A stretch of 64,000 nt of DNA from Lumbricus terrestris (Eukaryota > Annelida > Clitellata > Crassiclitellata > Lumbricidae). Shown here in pieces: positions 21,746 through 33,624 of the stretch. How positions within the stretch are numbered: position 1 is the first letter of the stretch; each line of letters starts with the position of its first letter. A program made the translations under genes and the position numbers. The notes under the pieces were generated by a model, which saw only the letters and a program-made list of their open reading frames with translations, did not search any database and was not told where the DNA came from. The DNA lies in the NCBI GenBank assembly GCA_949752735.1, contig OX457039.1, positions 42,321,199-42,385,198 on the forward strand, given 5' to 3'.

Positions 21746-22106
21746 CAGCGGTTCTCAACCTGTGGGTCGCGACCCCCACGGGGGTCGCCTGACGATTTGC
21801 GAGGGGTCGCGTGGACCCTTAGGAAAATTCTCAAAAGATGATGGCAACACATGAACATATTGGCCATATACCAATTTCCACGCTACACCATAACAACTTA
21901 AACTTTTCCTTATACTTTTGTTATGATTCATTCGTTAGATTGCGACATTTAAATTAATTTTTGCCATTTTAGTTTTCAAATGCAAGTACCACTTTTACCA
22001 TTCTTCTAAAAAGTAAAGCATTACCTGACATGTTCAAACAATCTGTGCTGTCAGCTATTGACGTCTATGCATGGGAGGAGAATTTGGGGACAGTCCCCCG
22101 AAATTT
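21746..22106 (+). repeat. Left 361-bp terminal inverted arm
   Basis: Exact reverse complement of 24293-24653 by eye. It ends inward at GTCCCCCGAAATTT. Positions 21764-21785 are themselves near-palindromic (GTCGCGACCCCCACGGGGGT). Confidence 0.9.
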
Positions 22107-22189
22107 GTGGTGGGACTGAGCTGCTTATACCTGACGTTTAGAAATATTTCAGAAACATTTTTATAAGTTTCTACATTGTTATCGGCTAT

Positions 22190-22530
22190 TTATCCATAAC
22201 GAGTAATTTGCTTAGATGACAGTTGAATGCTATCATTACCGTGACTGTGTAAGTAACAAATTTGAACAATCCATGGGGAGGAAATATTAATTGAAGTATT
22301 ATACCACGTCTCTGATCACTGAAATCATGAGTAATTTTCTTAATATGACAGCTTAAAAGTGCTACCACAAATGTGCAAATTAAACAATTTTAAACAATCG
22401 GGAGGAGACATTTATTGAAGTAGTCTTATATCTTTCAGCACTGAAAATTATAGGAAATGTTTTGAGATGACGGCTTAAAATGCGACTACTGCAGTGTGGA
22501 AATTCACAACAGTTTTACAATGGGAAGGGG
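22190..22530. repeat. Diverged tandem pair inside fold-back element
   Basis: Two blocks of about 160 bp share AACAATC, GGAGGA, ATTGAAGTA, TCACTGAAA-like and GACAGCTTAAAA-like words in the same order. They look like an old tandem duplication. Confidence 0.45.
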
Positions 22531-23078
22531 ACTACCCCTCCCCAAACCCCTACCCCTTTTCGGAACATTCATTAAGAACACAGGTGAAGTTAAAGTTTAT
22601 GAAATTGATAACCTCCCAAAACGTATCAGCTCGGTGATATGAGTATAAATAAAATAAGAACCATTGACCAATTTTCAGAGTAGCCTATTTTTAATATATA
22701 CAGCATGAATAGAGACTCTATAGGTACAAAGTTTTATTTGTAATGACATTTGTCAGTCGAATAAAAGAAACGCAACAAATAACCTGAATTGCCATTGAGA
22801 TGCTAAACATCTTAACTATGCAGGAAAGCATGACCAGTAGGCTATTTATAAGAACAAAGCTGATGACGCCAAGAAGAAAAATAAAAAATGGTTCAGTACC
22901 TTGCTCTTAAGTGCTGTAATATGCCGAGCAAATATCTGTCCAGGGTAACGGCCTCTGTTGTCAGAGACCCTGGTCAAATCGGATCCATCCACGCCAAGAA
23001 GACACACTTGGGGAATGGAGAGTTCCAGCAGCAAGACGTAGCCTAAGTGACATCTGCAGAAGTTTCACAAGTCAAATA

Positions 23079-24061
23079 CAGGGTGGGCCAGCATAAATGT
23101 CCCGACTTTGCACGCGTATAACTTCGCCAATTTTTAACATTTATTTATACTTAATGCACCAAATTAAAGGTATTTCACTCTAGTATTAACTCTAAAAAAG
23201 TCGAACTGATACTAGTTTAGGTTTTAATTATATACTTGGATCAGCGCTAGCTACCATTTTTTGTCATTACTGACGCATTATGACGCCGTTTCCCCGGGAA
23301 ATTCTATCGTTTTTTGCTAAAACGCGCGTAGATACGATCATTTAGGGTGTTTGTAGGGTCCCTACCATGAATATCTTCTAATCGCAAAACCACGTCCTTT
23401 CAATTTTGCCAACAGCCGTGCACTGCCATGCGCTGCTTCAGACGCTTGCACGCTGCCAGCCGTTTCTTTGCGTAAGAGCTGGAGAGTTCGCTGGACTTCT
23501 CGTCGACAAATTACTTTAGCTTTAGGTCTATAATCTTTTCCAGTACGTTACTCAGTGCTTCTAAGACTGCCTGTTTTGCGTTGAATTTGCATGCAGGGCC
23601 TGCCCTGGTCATTGTCTTGACTGCAAATGTACGCGGACACACGAGCAATGTTAGCGGATGTGAGCGCCGTGCGCTCCGATTCCCATGGTTTGCGAGTAGA
23701 AAGTCTTGTTTTATCAATTTTCCGTAGCAGATAATTCAAGGTATTGTTTATTCCATCCTCTGTTAGAATATTCGTTAATCATTTCAAACGAATTAAATCC
23801 CTTATCAGTTCGTAAAATTAAGATCGAAACGCGATCATCGTCTGTCAACGGCGCCAGGTTGCGTCGCAAATGACAGCAAAATCTGGTAGCAAGCGCTGTT
23901 CCGGGCATATAATTAAAACCTAAACTAGTATCAGTTCGACTTTTTTAGAGTTAATACTAGAGTGAAATACCTTTAATTTGATGCATTAAGTATAAATAAA
24001 TGTTAGAAATTGGCGAAGTTATACGCGCGCAAAGTCGGGACATTTATGCTGGCCCACCCTG
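23079..24061 (-). mobile_element. Tc1/mariner element, internally deleted, copy 1
   Basis: 983 bp flanked by TA on both sides (23077-23078 and 24062-24063). Inverted ends start CAGGGTGGGCCAGCATAAAT and run about 155 bp (23079-23233 against 23908-24061). It lies within the fold-back element. It is the same family as 44829-45850, whose ends start CAGGGTGGTCCAGCATAAAT. Confidence 0.88.
23250..23890 (-). pseudogene. Decayed Tc1/mariner transposase, N-terminal part
   Basis: On the minus strand: LTDDDRVSILILRTDKGFNS, the helix-turn-helix region, then a shifted frame LLRKIDKTRLSTRKPWESER, and further on GFAIRRYSW. The pieces parallel those in the copy at 44829-45850 in the same order. Many stops and shifts. 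The catalytic core after the first Asp region is missing and the coding remnant runs straight into the inverted repeat. Confidence 0.7.
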
Positions 24062-24292
24062 TATAGACTTATGAAATTTCTACTTTTTTTCTGAATCGCA
24101 AGAACCGTGCAGGAAACACAATTGCATTTTTGAATTATGAAGTGAAAATGCAAAACAATCGTAATCGTAATCTCGAAACTTCTACAGTGCCAACAAAAGC
24201 CAAGTGGCGGGAACCATCTAATTCACAGGCAATAGACAATGTAGCAAAATGCAGTGACGTTGGGTGGGGTAACCGGATCAATTTTTGTTGCT

Positions 24293-24653
24293 AAATTTCG
24301 GGGGACTGTCCCCAAATTCTCCTCCCATGCATAGACGTCAATAGCTGACAGCACAGATTGTTTGAACATGTCAGGTAATGCTTTACTTTTTAGAAGAATG
24401 GTAAAAGTGGTACTTGCATTTGAAAACTAAAATGGCAAAAATTAATTTAAATGTCGCAATCTAACGAATGAATCATAACAAAAGTATAAGGAAAAGTTTA
24501 AGTTGTTATGGTGTAGCGTGGAAATTGGTATATGGCCAATATGTTCATGTGTTGCCATCATCTTTTGAGAATTTTCCTAAGGGTCCACGCGACCCCTCGC
24601 AAATCGTCAGGCGACCCCCGTGGGGGTCGCGACCCACAGGTTGAGAACCGCTG
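24293..24653 (-). repeat. Right 361-bp terminal inverted arm
   Basis: Mirror of 21746-22106. Confidence 0.9.
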
Positions 24654-25067
24654 GTGTAAAGGGATGTTTTTAGTTTTGAGTGAAAGAACTGCACGTAGGA
24701 CTATAAAGAGAGGTGGAGTTATGGGTGAGTTCGTACGATGAGTCAGATGTTTGTCGTATAGTCCTGGTGGAAGTGTGTTTCAAAGAGGCGAAAGAAGAGC
24801 AATGGCTGAAGAGCAATTTGCAAATTTTTGTAATGAGGTGATGCAAGAGCGGATCAGTGTAATGGTAGATGAGGAGCGTGTCGAAGGAATCAAGTGACTG
24901 AACGGTGAAAACTAATCCTCAACAGACTTAAAGACGCAATTGCATTATACTCTTCACATCAGAGTAAAGACGCTAAATGACTAGCGACTGCTGACCACTG
25001 CTTGCCCAAACTCTATTCACTATGATGTTGTTGAAGATGTCCAATTTGAACCATAACAGGAAGCAAA
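24654..25067. other. Intergenic, no gene seen
   Basis: Mixed composition with short ORFs only. Confidence 0.4.
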
Positions 25068-25364
25068 CATGGGCAGAGATCTAGGGGGACAGAGGGACGG
25101 TCCCCCCAGTGAAAGTGTTGGGGGCGGCCCATGCATTTGTCCCCCCCCCAATGTTTGAGCGTCAAGACTTTTTTGGGCGGCGAAAATAGACAATTTCGTC
25201 GAGATTTTGGCCGGATGACTAAAAAAAAGAAGAAAAAAGGGTCAACTTTTTTGGCGGCGAAAATAACTTTTTTCCCCGAGATTTCGCCGGTCGTCAGAAA
25301 TTTTTCTGAAAATCTCGCGTATTTTCTTCCCCCCCCCAATTCTCGGCCCAGGTCTCCGCCTATG
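25068..25364 (+). mobile_element. hAT-type MITE family A, copy 2
   Basis: 297 bp. Ends CATGGGCAGAGATCT and AGGTCTCCGCCTATG. Perfect 8-bp duplication GAAGCAAA (25060-25067 and 25365-25372). The interior follows copy 1: CCCCCCAGTG, GGCCCATGCATTTGT, TTGAGCGTCAAGAC, TTTCGTCGAGATTTTGGCCG. Confidence 0.88.
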
Positions 25365-25372
25365 GAAGCAAA

Positions 25373-26003
25373 CAACTAGCCTACACCAGACAGAACTGTG
25401 AAAGGAACGAATCGATGTTTACCCCAACATGTTCAACAATATTTCACGTCTACCTCTCGATACTTACGCCACCCAGTGCGACTGGCATCGCTCGATAACC
25501 TATGACCCGTAATGCAACAGCGCATTTGACAAGTCTTATTATATAGCGCAATAATTTATAAGCGCTGTGACTGCATCGGGTGGGGGGGACTGCAGCATCG
25601 GATCGACCGGACCCGAGGAGGAGGGTATACAGGGAAGATGGAGTCTGGCTTAGGACCGATCGATCTGCCGCTGCTTCGTATGTATGTATACAGCCTGCGG
25701 TTTCAAGCTGCTTTGCTTCGTATATATGTATGCAATAGATATCGTTGCGCTTAAGCGATGGTGTCCAGCGCTATGTCGTGACGCATGCGCAACTGCGTTT
25801 CGATTTTGTGAACTTGTTTTTAGCATTCACAACGGCATCGTCACGTGATCCCGACCGAGTTGAGCCAATGAAAGCTCGCTGTAGCCTAGGTGTAGTCTAG
25901 CCTATTATAGGCTACAGTCGCATTCACATATTTGCTTGATTGCTGTCTTACTTAAAAATGTAGACTAATTGTTTATTTCCTTGCTTGTTTACTTATTTAC
26001 TGA
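25373..26003. other. Intergenic, no gene seen
   Basis: Mixed sequence with a diverged SINE-tail-like TATAGCGC word near 25542. No coding evidence. Confidence 0.4.
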
Positions 26004-26037
26004 CTGACTGACTGACTGACTGACTGACTGACTGACT
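26003..26037. repeat. (GACT)n microsatellite
   Basis: Eight to nine perfect GACT units. Confidence 0.9.
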
Positions 26038-26213
26038 TGTTTTATGATCTGACAATTTAACTTGGAAGCAGGACTTCAGTTTTCTGTTTATGCGCACCTT
26101 CATTTTAAGCTTAGTCTTTTGTTTTACCAATTTACTTTTCCACTTTACATCGTTACGTCACGCGTTGGCCGTGTAGGCTATCGTGGAAGGTTTCCTCTCC
26201 ATCGACCCCGAGC

Positions 26214-26270
26214 TGCGTGTGGGCGTGTGTGTGTGTGTGTGGGCGTGATTGGGTGTGTGTGTGTGTGTAG
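26214..26270. repeat. (GT)n microsatellite
   Basis: GT runs interrupted by GGGCGTG words. Confidence 0.85.
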
Positions 26271-26749
26271 TTATTTGGTCCTCCATGGGTGATTATATAA
26301 AACGGTTGCAGGGAACTATGGCAGTGAGACAGTGAAATGATGATAAGTGAGTCGACGCTACTCGTCGTGACTCGAATATAATGTCGTCCAACGTTTTTCG
26401 GAAGCGACCTCGTGGGCGTGGTCTGCAGGTTGTTTATTTCTTCTGCAGCCAAATCATCGGTGATTCTTTTGTTTGAAAGGCTGTCATTCCGCTTAGTACG
26501 CCCGTATTAGAAACTTCGCTGATTTCAGGTCTAACCGTTGGCAGCTGTAAAAGAAATGTCCATGTATTCAACATGAGACAGAAAAATAAATAGGACTATG
26601 GCCATTGGCCAGGTGTGGTCCGAAGGTCTAGAACTCTAGATGAAGTGTATCGGCAGATATTATAGGCTACATCCAAGTGGCTTGGTGGCTATGGTGGCAA
26701 CCACTTTAAAAAGGCGACCACTGTTTTAATGTTATAGGCCTATACCCAT

Positions 26750-29523
26750 TAGGGTGTCCCACGATTGCACAGGAAAAATATTTTTCTTGAAAATTGAAAT
26801 GCAGTCCCTCCAAAAAGTTTCCTTATGGTCCTATGATAATACCTGCCAAATTTCATGACATTTGAAAAATATTTAGAGGTCCCCCAAAGCTCATACAATT
26901 TGTGTAGGTTGTCACAAATTATACGTACGACGTCTCTGAGCTTCAAAATTTTGGAGGTTCACACTTTGATCCCAATAGCATGCTTATGTAGTGCTTAATA
27001 CCATTATATTGCTCTGAAATACTAAAATCTACAAACATGCAACCTTATTGTGTTTGTGAATGAGGTTTTTTCAAACAAAAGGACGACAGTTAAGCTCTCG
27101 AGCAAACCAAGGATGTAAATCTGTCGTGCAATGGGATTGCAGGCTGCTACCTCTACATGATAATTATAATCATCACTGGAGTGGATATGGATAAGGTTAA
27201 CAGATTGTCAGTCTGATTTCTTCTCTAGTTGATGGAAGTATACTAACATTTTGGTGTGCCAAAGTTGACCTCTGGACCAGTGGCGTAACAATAGGGTAGA
27301 CTGGGTAGACAAAGTCTAGGGGACCCCCGAGTGTAGAGGCCCCAGAGGGGCCCCCGAGTTTGCAAGACTCCGAAAAAATATGTTAAATAGAACCCGTCAA
27401 GTTCCGTCAACCCGACACGACGCGACGAGTCGGAGACGCCCAGCTCCAGCAGAGTTCTGAGTTTTGACTGAATGACTTCACACTATAGCAAAGGACTTCA
27501 ACCAAACCTTACATAGGCGGTGGGCCGTTAAGACCAGCCTACTTAACTTCAGTCGCACATGTCATAATTGTCATTTCAGCCTTGTTAGGAACTTACAGTT
27601 TACTGTAATTTGTACTTGTATCTTGTTCATTTACATCAGCATTTCAGTAAATTAATAAGTAATAATACATTTCTATAAGTACCGTAGGGAGAGGGTCCCA
27701 CCTTCATATTTTGTCTAGGGGCCCCCGAGTTCCTAGTTACGCCACTGCTCTGGACCAGGACAGGAATCATCGGTTGCAGTTTGAATCTTTTGAAGTCATG
27801 GCAGTGTGATGCATTAAATATTGGCAAATGCTTTTAGACAACGGTCTTGAATAACTGCATATTAAATAGACCTTGCAGTGCCTTGCACGCTTCTACATCA
27901 GCCATCAGTCGTAACGTCTTGTTGACATCACATAAATCTTATAAGTCCTGTTGCCTGGTGGATTCTTTGTGTTCTTGGTAAAGTTTGTCCATCAATGGTC
28001 TGTAATTAAGCTCTTCAAGCCATTTAAAGATGAATGTTCCAATCTTGTTCACCGTCAACCAAACCCTCGACAAAATTTAATGCTACTGCAGTCTGCATCT
28101 AATAAATCATAGGAATTCATTACTGAACAGCTTCAGCGTGCCCATCCTCGAATTATGACATCAAGAACTTCCTCAGCTCTTGGTATCCATAGATGGATTG
28201 AGCAATTCTGTAAGCCTAGCAGTTCGCATGCCTGATGCATATCACAGAGCGAGTTGGATGGGCAAGACACTATAGATCGATTTGCTTTATGATGTAAACG
28301 AATCACACATACATTTGACGATCGTGATTTACAGGGCATCCAACTCCAAAAATTCTCACATTTGTGGTTGACATCTACAGTCAGGCGGTGTTCTCATGTA
28401 TTCGCTTCTCTCATCGAATTAAATTAATCAAAAGCTTTATAATTCTGACGATGCTGCTCTAGATGACAAGTCTGTAAATGATGCAATGTCATTCTGGTAC
28501 CTAAGATATAAGAAATAGCAATTCTCTCTGTTCTTTCAGTTATTGTCTCGTCCATGTGGATTAACGAGGTTTATCTCTTCCAAAAAGTTTTTCACTAACT
28601 ATATATACTGCATTCAGTGACAGTTTTCTCGATCTTTCAGTGAAAGAGCGGCGAGATAGCCAATCGTATAAGACCACGTGTGATTTTTCATAACTTGGTC
28701 TGTGTAAATGACCGTGTTGAACAAACATGACGCAGCTCTGATACAAAATTTCAGTTCAACAATAACGAAGAACGGAGACAATTTCTCGTATAAGTTGACG
28801 AAAAACATAGGCACATGTTTTCTAACCGCAATCGTGACAATCTTGCTGACATGCAGGCTATAAATGTAATGTAGAACGTAGAACTGAAGAACAAGTTGAG
28901 ATGTGTGCAGTGATGTAGAATAAGCAGATCAGTATGAGAATAGTGAAAAAATAACGGGTCATACGTTGATTTGTGTGTAGCTGCATGGGGTGTGCAATTA
29001 AGACTTCCCTGTGGGGTCCTAGGAAAAAATAGGGGGTTGAACCCCTCATAAGTTCTTACCATGAAGCAGATGAAGGTATGGAGGAGCTAAAACCATGACT
29101 TGTTGCATTATCAAGCATTTGTAATGACTACTCCCAGTGATTAGTTGTTCGTACACTGATACTGTGAAAGCCGAAAAATCTCAATTTTTTCTCGATTTTT
29201 GCATTTTTTGAGCGTAAGACTATGCCCAAAATATCCATTGTATCCAATAAAGTTAGATACCTGTAAAGTCTACCATTTAAGATCTTTCCAATGGTATTAA
29301 ATTTGTTATAATAGGATCAAGGGTTGGGATCTAAAGGCATTTAGAAGTTGGACACATCAGGCGCAAATTATGTCAATATGGGTAAAATTTGGGTGGCTTG
29401 GGGGACCCCTAAATATTTTTGTAGTGTCATAAAATTTTACAGGTATTATTATGGGACCATATGGAAACTTTTTAGGGGGACTGCATAGAAGATTTCGGAA
29501 AAAATATTTTTTGGGACACCCTA
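26750..29523. mobile_element. hAT-like transposon, TAGGGTG termini, copy 2
   Basis: 2774 bp, or about 2.3 kb without the nested MITE. Ends TAGGGTGTCCCA and TGGGACACCCTA are perfectly inverted. The flanking 8-bp duplication ATACCCAT is exact (26742-26749 and 29524-29531). Same terminus class as 596-3129. Subterminal DNA on both sides shares AAAAATATTTTT and AAACTTTTT-type words in inverse order. Minus-strand ORF pieces (28133-28339, 28561-28814, 28751-29062) show no motif I can name, so the coding content is unrecognised. Confidence 0.82.
27278..27747. mobile_element. hAT-type MITE family D, nested
   Basis: 470 bp. Ends CAGTGGCGTAAC and GTTACGCCACTG are perfectly inverted. Exact 8-bp duplication CTCTGGAC (27270-27277 and 27748-27755). 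G/C-rich GGGGCCCCCGAG blocks lie at both ends. It sits inside 26750-29523 and is therefore younger than that element. Confidence 0.92.
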
Positions 29524-29531
29524 ATACCCAT

Positions 29532-29978
29532 TTATCGAAATTATCGTATACAAGTGCTAAATAGAGTTTAATTGACAACAGAAACTGGTCGGTTTTCGTT
29601 GAAGTAACCCAAATTGACCATTACTTAATGGCTCATGTTCAGTCAAATAGACGACACCAGTAATGCATATTTAAAGAAAGCGATTCTAGAATAAAACTGG
29701 CTTTATAAAACTGCTAGAGTGACACTGCATTACAATAAAAAAATACGAAATTAATACGAACTTGTGGCGCTATTTAAAATTGAGCAACAAGACCGTGGAA
29801 ATGATTTCACTCTCTGTAATTTGAATCCATCAGGGGGTCAATTTATAAACTTAAAATAACATTAGCCGGTAATTTTGTATATTAATATTTTTAAGGCTGA
29901 TAGGCCTATAGTCTGTCGACATTATCGTCACCGAAGACCCGAGAACAGCAGCGTAGGTTCGACAGGAAAGGCCTTCAA
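29532..29978. other. Intergenic, no gene seen
   Basis: A/T-rich sequence with no supported feature. Confidence 0.4.
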
Positions 29979-30392
29979 TCGCAGCGACAGTTAACACACG
30001 CCAAGAAGAGCAGCAGATAAAGCCTATATGTAGGCTAGTAAACGTTTTTTGAACAGCATTCGTGTTATGAAGTTTTTATTGAACCCATAGATGTTTTCGA
30101 TTCCCGGCAGGGATCAGTACGACTGAGGCCGCCCACGCTGCCCTCTTCGCAGCTGTAGTTTGGGACAATGATCATGCAATGCATGTTCTCCGTAAGTTCT
30201 CTGATAGGCATGCTGACAAATAGGCCATGCACAATTGCACATTCTGCGCCCCAGGCCTCATCCATTTAATAAATTTATCAGTGAGAACAATAGAAACTTC
30301 ATAACACGAGTGCTATTAAAAAACGTTTACTAGGCCTACATAATTATAGGCTTTATCTGCTGCTCTATTGACTCGTGTTAACTGTCGCGTTA
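29979..30392. repeat. Imperfect inverted repeat, arms about 95-105 bp
   Basis: The left arm (29979-30075) carries CGACAGTTAACAC, AGAGCAGCAGATAAAGCCTA and GTAAACGTTTTTTGAA. The right arm (about 30285-30392) carries the same words in reverse complement. The spacer of about 210 bp is non-coding. No clear target duplication, so it may be a MITE of unknown class or a simple fold-back. Confidence 0.75.
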
Positions 30393-30526
30393 TGACGACT
30401 GTTGCTTCTCAGCCATTTCTCAATAAAACGAATATGATCATCATAAGGTCTAGGCTTATACGAAAAACGTATACAGTGCAGCAAACCTCCAGCACCACAA
30501 TCAATAGGTGTCATATCAGTAGTTCT

Positions 30527-30551
30527 TTACCTACTTACTTACTTACTTACC

Positions 30552-30599
<48 letters not shown>
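30527..30599. repeat. (ACTT)n microsatellite
   Basis: About 18 ACTT units with one CTAC interruption. Confidence 0.9.
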
Positions 30600-30953
30600 G
30601 CATGGCTCGGAGGCGTCTACCACGTTGCATGACGTCAGGCATGACGTCAGGCAGGCCTATAGTGACAATATTAATAAATTGCATACTGCTTCAAGTATCA
30701 AGTGATAATTAGCAAGTGATGCAGCGTTAAACGAAAACTCTAAAGGTCCTCTGAGACTGATTTTGCTAGTGTCTTACGGTTCATACTTTTATTCGACTTT
30801 ATGTAGTGACTCGCTGAACAGCTGGACTGCTGCTAATAGATTGCTAAATACAGCGTTTATCGTCCCAACCGTGTATACCGCGTCCCAACGGTGCCTTGTA
30901 CCTGTTGTACCTGAGACCTGCGATTGAATACTTACCTTGTATACCTTAGAGGC

Positions 30954-31151
30954 TTAGTCCTTCCCGTGCAGATCTGCACATCGGGTAACGCAGTTTCTCC
31001 AATCCACGCCACTCCGTCACAGCGTCACTTCAACAGCATCCTTCCATATCATCTCCAGACCTTGCAGATCCTCTCGCACAGTCTCCATCCAGTTCTGCCT
31101 TGGTCTCCCTCTGCCACGTCTCCCCTACGGAGTCCAGGTCGTTGCCTGCTT
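30954..31151 (-). pseudogene. LINE reverse-transcriptase C-terminal fragment
   Basis: Minus strand reads RGRGRPRQNWMETVREDLQG, then IWKDAVEVTL, a TGA in place of a sense codon, RSGVDWRNCVTRCADLHGKD and a TAA stop (30954-30956). The RGRP-x-x-W-x-x-T-V-x-x-D-L pattern followed by a DR-x-x-W-x-x-x-V-like segment near the stop is typical of the C-terminus of many non-LTR retrotransposon ORF2 proteins. It is a 5'-truncated, inactive copy of a different lineage from the L2-like fragments at 57.9 and 63.4 kb. Confidence 0.72.
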
Positions 31152-31159
31152 GGCTCTAG

Positions 31160-31567
31160 GCTGCATACAAGTTTCATTAATTCTAATTAAAATAGAAAGT
31201 AGCGTAGCCTAGAAATAGGCTATAGTTGCAACGCAGTCTGTGTGCACATCGAACGCTAAAGTTCGTAATGAAGACAAAGAACTAGACTGGCAAAGAATTC
31301 AATTAAATTAAGACGAAGTGTCGTTGACTGAACGACTTTTAGTCCTGCTGCCTCGTTGCTCTGAAGAAGGTTCATCGGGGAAGTTCTGCATCCGTGGATT
31401 AATCGCACTATGCAATGGATTGCACGCTGAACACGATCTGTAGCGAAGACTCGAACTTAGTCGCCTTCTAATAAATGAATTCCATTAACGTTCATTTGCG
31501 TTAGGCACCGTCGTCACCTTCTTTCAAACTTTCACATCAACATTTCACGGTCATCGGCGACAAAATA
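31160..31567. other. Intergenic, no gene seen
   Basis: No supported feature. Confidence 0.4.
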
Positions 31568-31858
31568 CATGGGCGGAGACTTGGGGGGGGGCGGAAAAGA
31601 CGCGAGATTTTTTGACGGACGAATGGCTGAGTGTCGCCGAAAAATTTCCATCTTTTGTCGGCCAAAATTTCTGACGACCTTTTTTAGTCATCCGGCGAAA
31701 TCTCGACGAAATTTTCTATTTTCGCCGCCCCCAAAAAGTCGATGACTTTTTTTAGTCTTGACGCTCAACGATTGGGGAGGGGGGACAAATGCATGGGCCG
31801 TCCCCCCAACACCTCCATTGGGGACCGTCCCCGTGTCCACCTTAGGTCTCCGCCCATG
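31568..31858 (-). mobile_element. hAT-type MITE family A, copy 3 (inverted)
   Basis: Ends CATGGGCGGAGACTT and AGGTCTCCGCCCATG. The interior is in reverse orientation relative to copies 1 and 2 (GGGACAAATGCATGGGCCGT near the right). Only six flanking bases CAAAAT are shared, offset by one, so the duplication is imperfect. Confidence 0.8.
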
Positions 31859-32488
31859 CAAAATGCGCCACATGATCCATTGAGTAATTATAGTGCTATA
31901 CAAATACCGGATTACATACATGTAAGAAGTTGATAGCAAATGGGTGAATCAGTCGGCAAAGTCTAAGCGACTCAGTTGTTATAATAATATTATGAATGCG
32001 ATCGACTAAGTAATATTAAGTCAGTGGGTAACTCATGACGTCAGTTCATGATAAAACTATTCGTTAGCGTCTGACAACTGGGACTAAATCCGTCATTCGA
32101 GTCTCTCGCTTATGAATTCTTAAGGCGATGGAGTAGATGAGTTCAACGAGAAAGACAGCGCTATACAGAGGTGTCATCTTCCACCGATGGATAGGCTATG
32201 CGTGATTGATGAAGGAAGGCATATCCGTGTTGTGTGTATTTATAGCGGTTCGTCTTGAGGGCTTCGCTACAAGAGGCTGCTGTTTTAACTGTAGAACTTA
32301 ACCGGATATTGGTAGCATATACAACGAATGTCTTGAGCTTATATACTGGCAAAGATGCATGAGTTCAGTGACCGTTGATGACGTGAATGCTGACGGTGCT
32401 AAATACATGTAGCTCTCTCAAGAATTCGTCTAAATAACATTATAGTTGTTCTTGCTTTAGAGATGCTATGGTCTTAGCGTGGGTAGTA
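31859..32488. other. Intergenic, no gene seen
   Basis: No supported feature. Confidence 0.4.
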
Positions 32489-32610
32489 GTCTGCGTATGT
32501 CTGCGTATGTCTGCGTATGTTTGCCTATGTCTGCGTATATCTGCGTATGTCTGCGTATGTCTGCGTATATGTCTGCGTATGTCTGCGTATGTCTGTCTGC
32601 GTATCCGTGC
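32489..32610. repeat. (GTCTGCGTAT)n decamer array
   Basis: About eleven units of GTCTGCGTAT with small variants. Confidence 0.88.
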
Positions 32611-32797
32611 ATGTCAGCGCATATAACCGGCATAATTATATCATGTTGGTCAGTGCTTCCTGTGTCACATCAGCAGATTATTTTCCAAATGTAGATTTTG
32701 CTCAGTTATTTCTAGCACATTGGAATTTATTAAAGTGCTATACGATGCTATACTATACAATCATGTACTATAATTATTGTACTGTGCTATACATAGA

Positions 32798-33220
32798 TGT
32801 AAAAAACGATGGAAACGAAATAAAAAACGGTAAAAAACGTCGTTTTTTTCGAAAAAATAAAAAACGACAAAAAAAACGATAAAAAACGGAAACGGTAAAT
32901 AATTTGACTTTGCTACATCTAAAACCGCATTTTAACCTTGAAAAAATTGATTAGGAACCTACTTCACGCAGGCAATCTCTTAAATGATGATGTTAAATGA
33001 TGAAATAATGACTTTAGTTAGCTGAATCATTGAGAGTTGGCGGAAAACATAAGGAATATCAGAAAAAAATTAAATTAAGGAGAATAATAACAGAAAGCAA
33101 ATGAATAAATAAAGTTAAAGAAAAAATAAAAAACGATAAAAAACGATGGGAAAAATAAAAAACGAAAAAAACGAGGTTTTTTGGGAGAGAATAAAAAACG
33201 AAAAAAACGTTTTTTACAAC
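32798..33220. repeat. A-rich blocks with repeated ATAAAAAACGA words
   Basis: Two blocks (32798-32900 and 33115-33215) are built of AAAAAACGA/G and ATAAAAAACG words at irregular spacing. The stretch between them (32901-33110) lacks them. Confidence 0.65.
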
Positions 33221-33232
33221 TATGGTGCTATA

Positions 33233-33624
33233 TACTATACTGTACTGTACTGTGCTGTGCTATGCTATGCTATGCTATGCTATGCTATGCTATACTATAC
33301 TATGCCATACCATACCATACCATACCATACCATACCATACCATACCATACCATACCATACCATACCATACCATACCATACCATACCATACCATACCATAC
33401 CATACTATACTATACTATACTATACTATACTATACTATACTATACTATACTATACTATACTATACTATAAAATGCTATGCTATACTATGCTATGGTATAC
33501 TATACTATAAAATGCTATGCTATACTATACTATACTGTATACATACTGTACTATACTATACTGTACTCTACTATACTATACTATGCTATACTATGCTATG
33601 TTATACTATACTATACTATACTAT
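33233..33624. repeat. Pentanucleotide array (CTATA/CCATA/CTATG)n
   Basis: Successive blocks of TATGC, then CCATA (33300-33402), then CTATA units with shifts. The long open frame across it (33146-33724, YHTIPYHTIP-type) is an artefact. The array starts at the 3' end of the LINE fragment that follows. Confidence 0.92.

Larger units (their letters stand above)
21746..24653. mobile_element. Fold-back hAT-type element with 361-bp inverted arms
   Basis: Outer ends CAGCGGTTCTCAACCTGTGG and CCACAGGTTGAGAACCGCTG match the well-known hAT terminus that begins CAG(T/C)GGTTCTCAACC. The inversion continues without a visible mismatch for 361 bp on each side (21746-22106 and 24293-24653), far longer than the 10-25 bp usual for hAT ends. 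Flanks GTCTATGG and GTGTAAAG agree at only 5 of 8 positions, so the duplication is decayed or the ends were rearranged. The interior (22107-24292) has no hAT transposase and contains a mariner relic. Confidence 0.88.
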
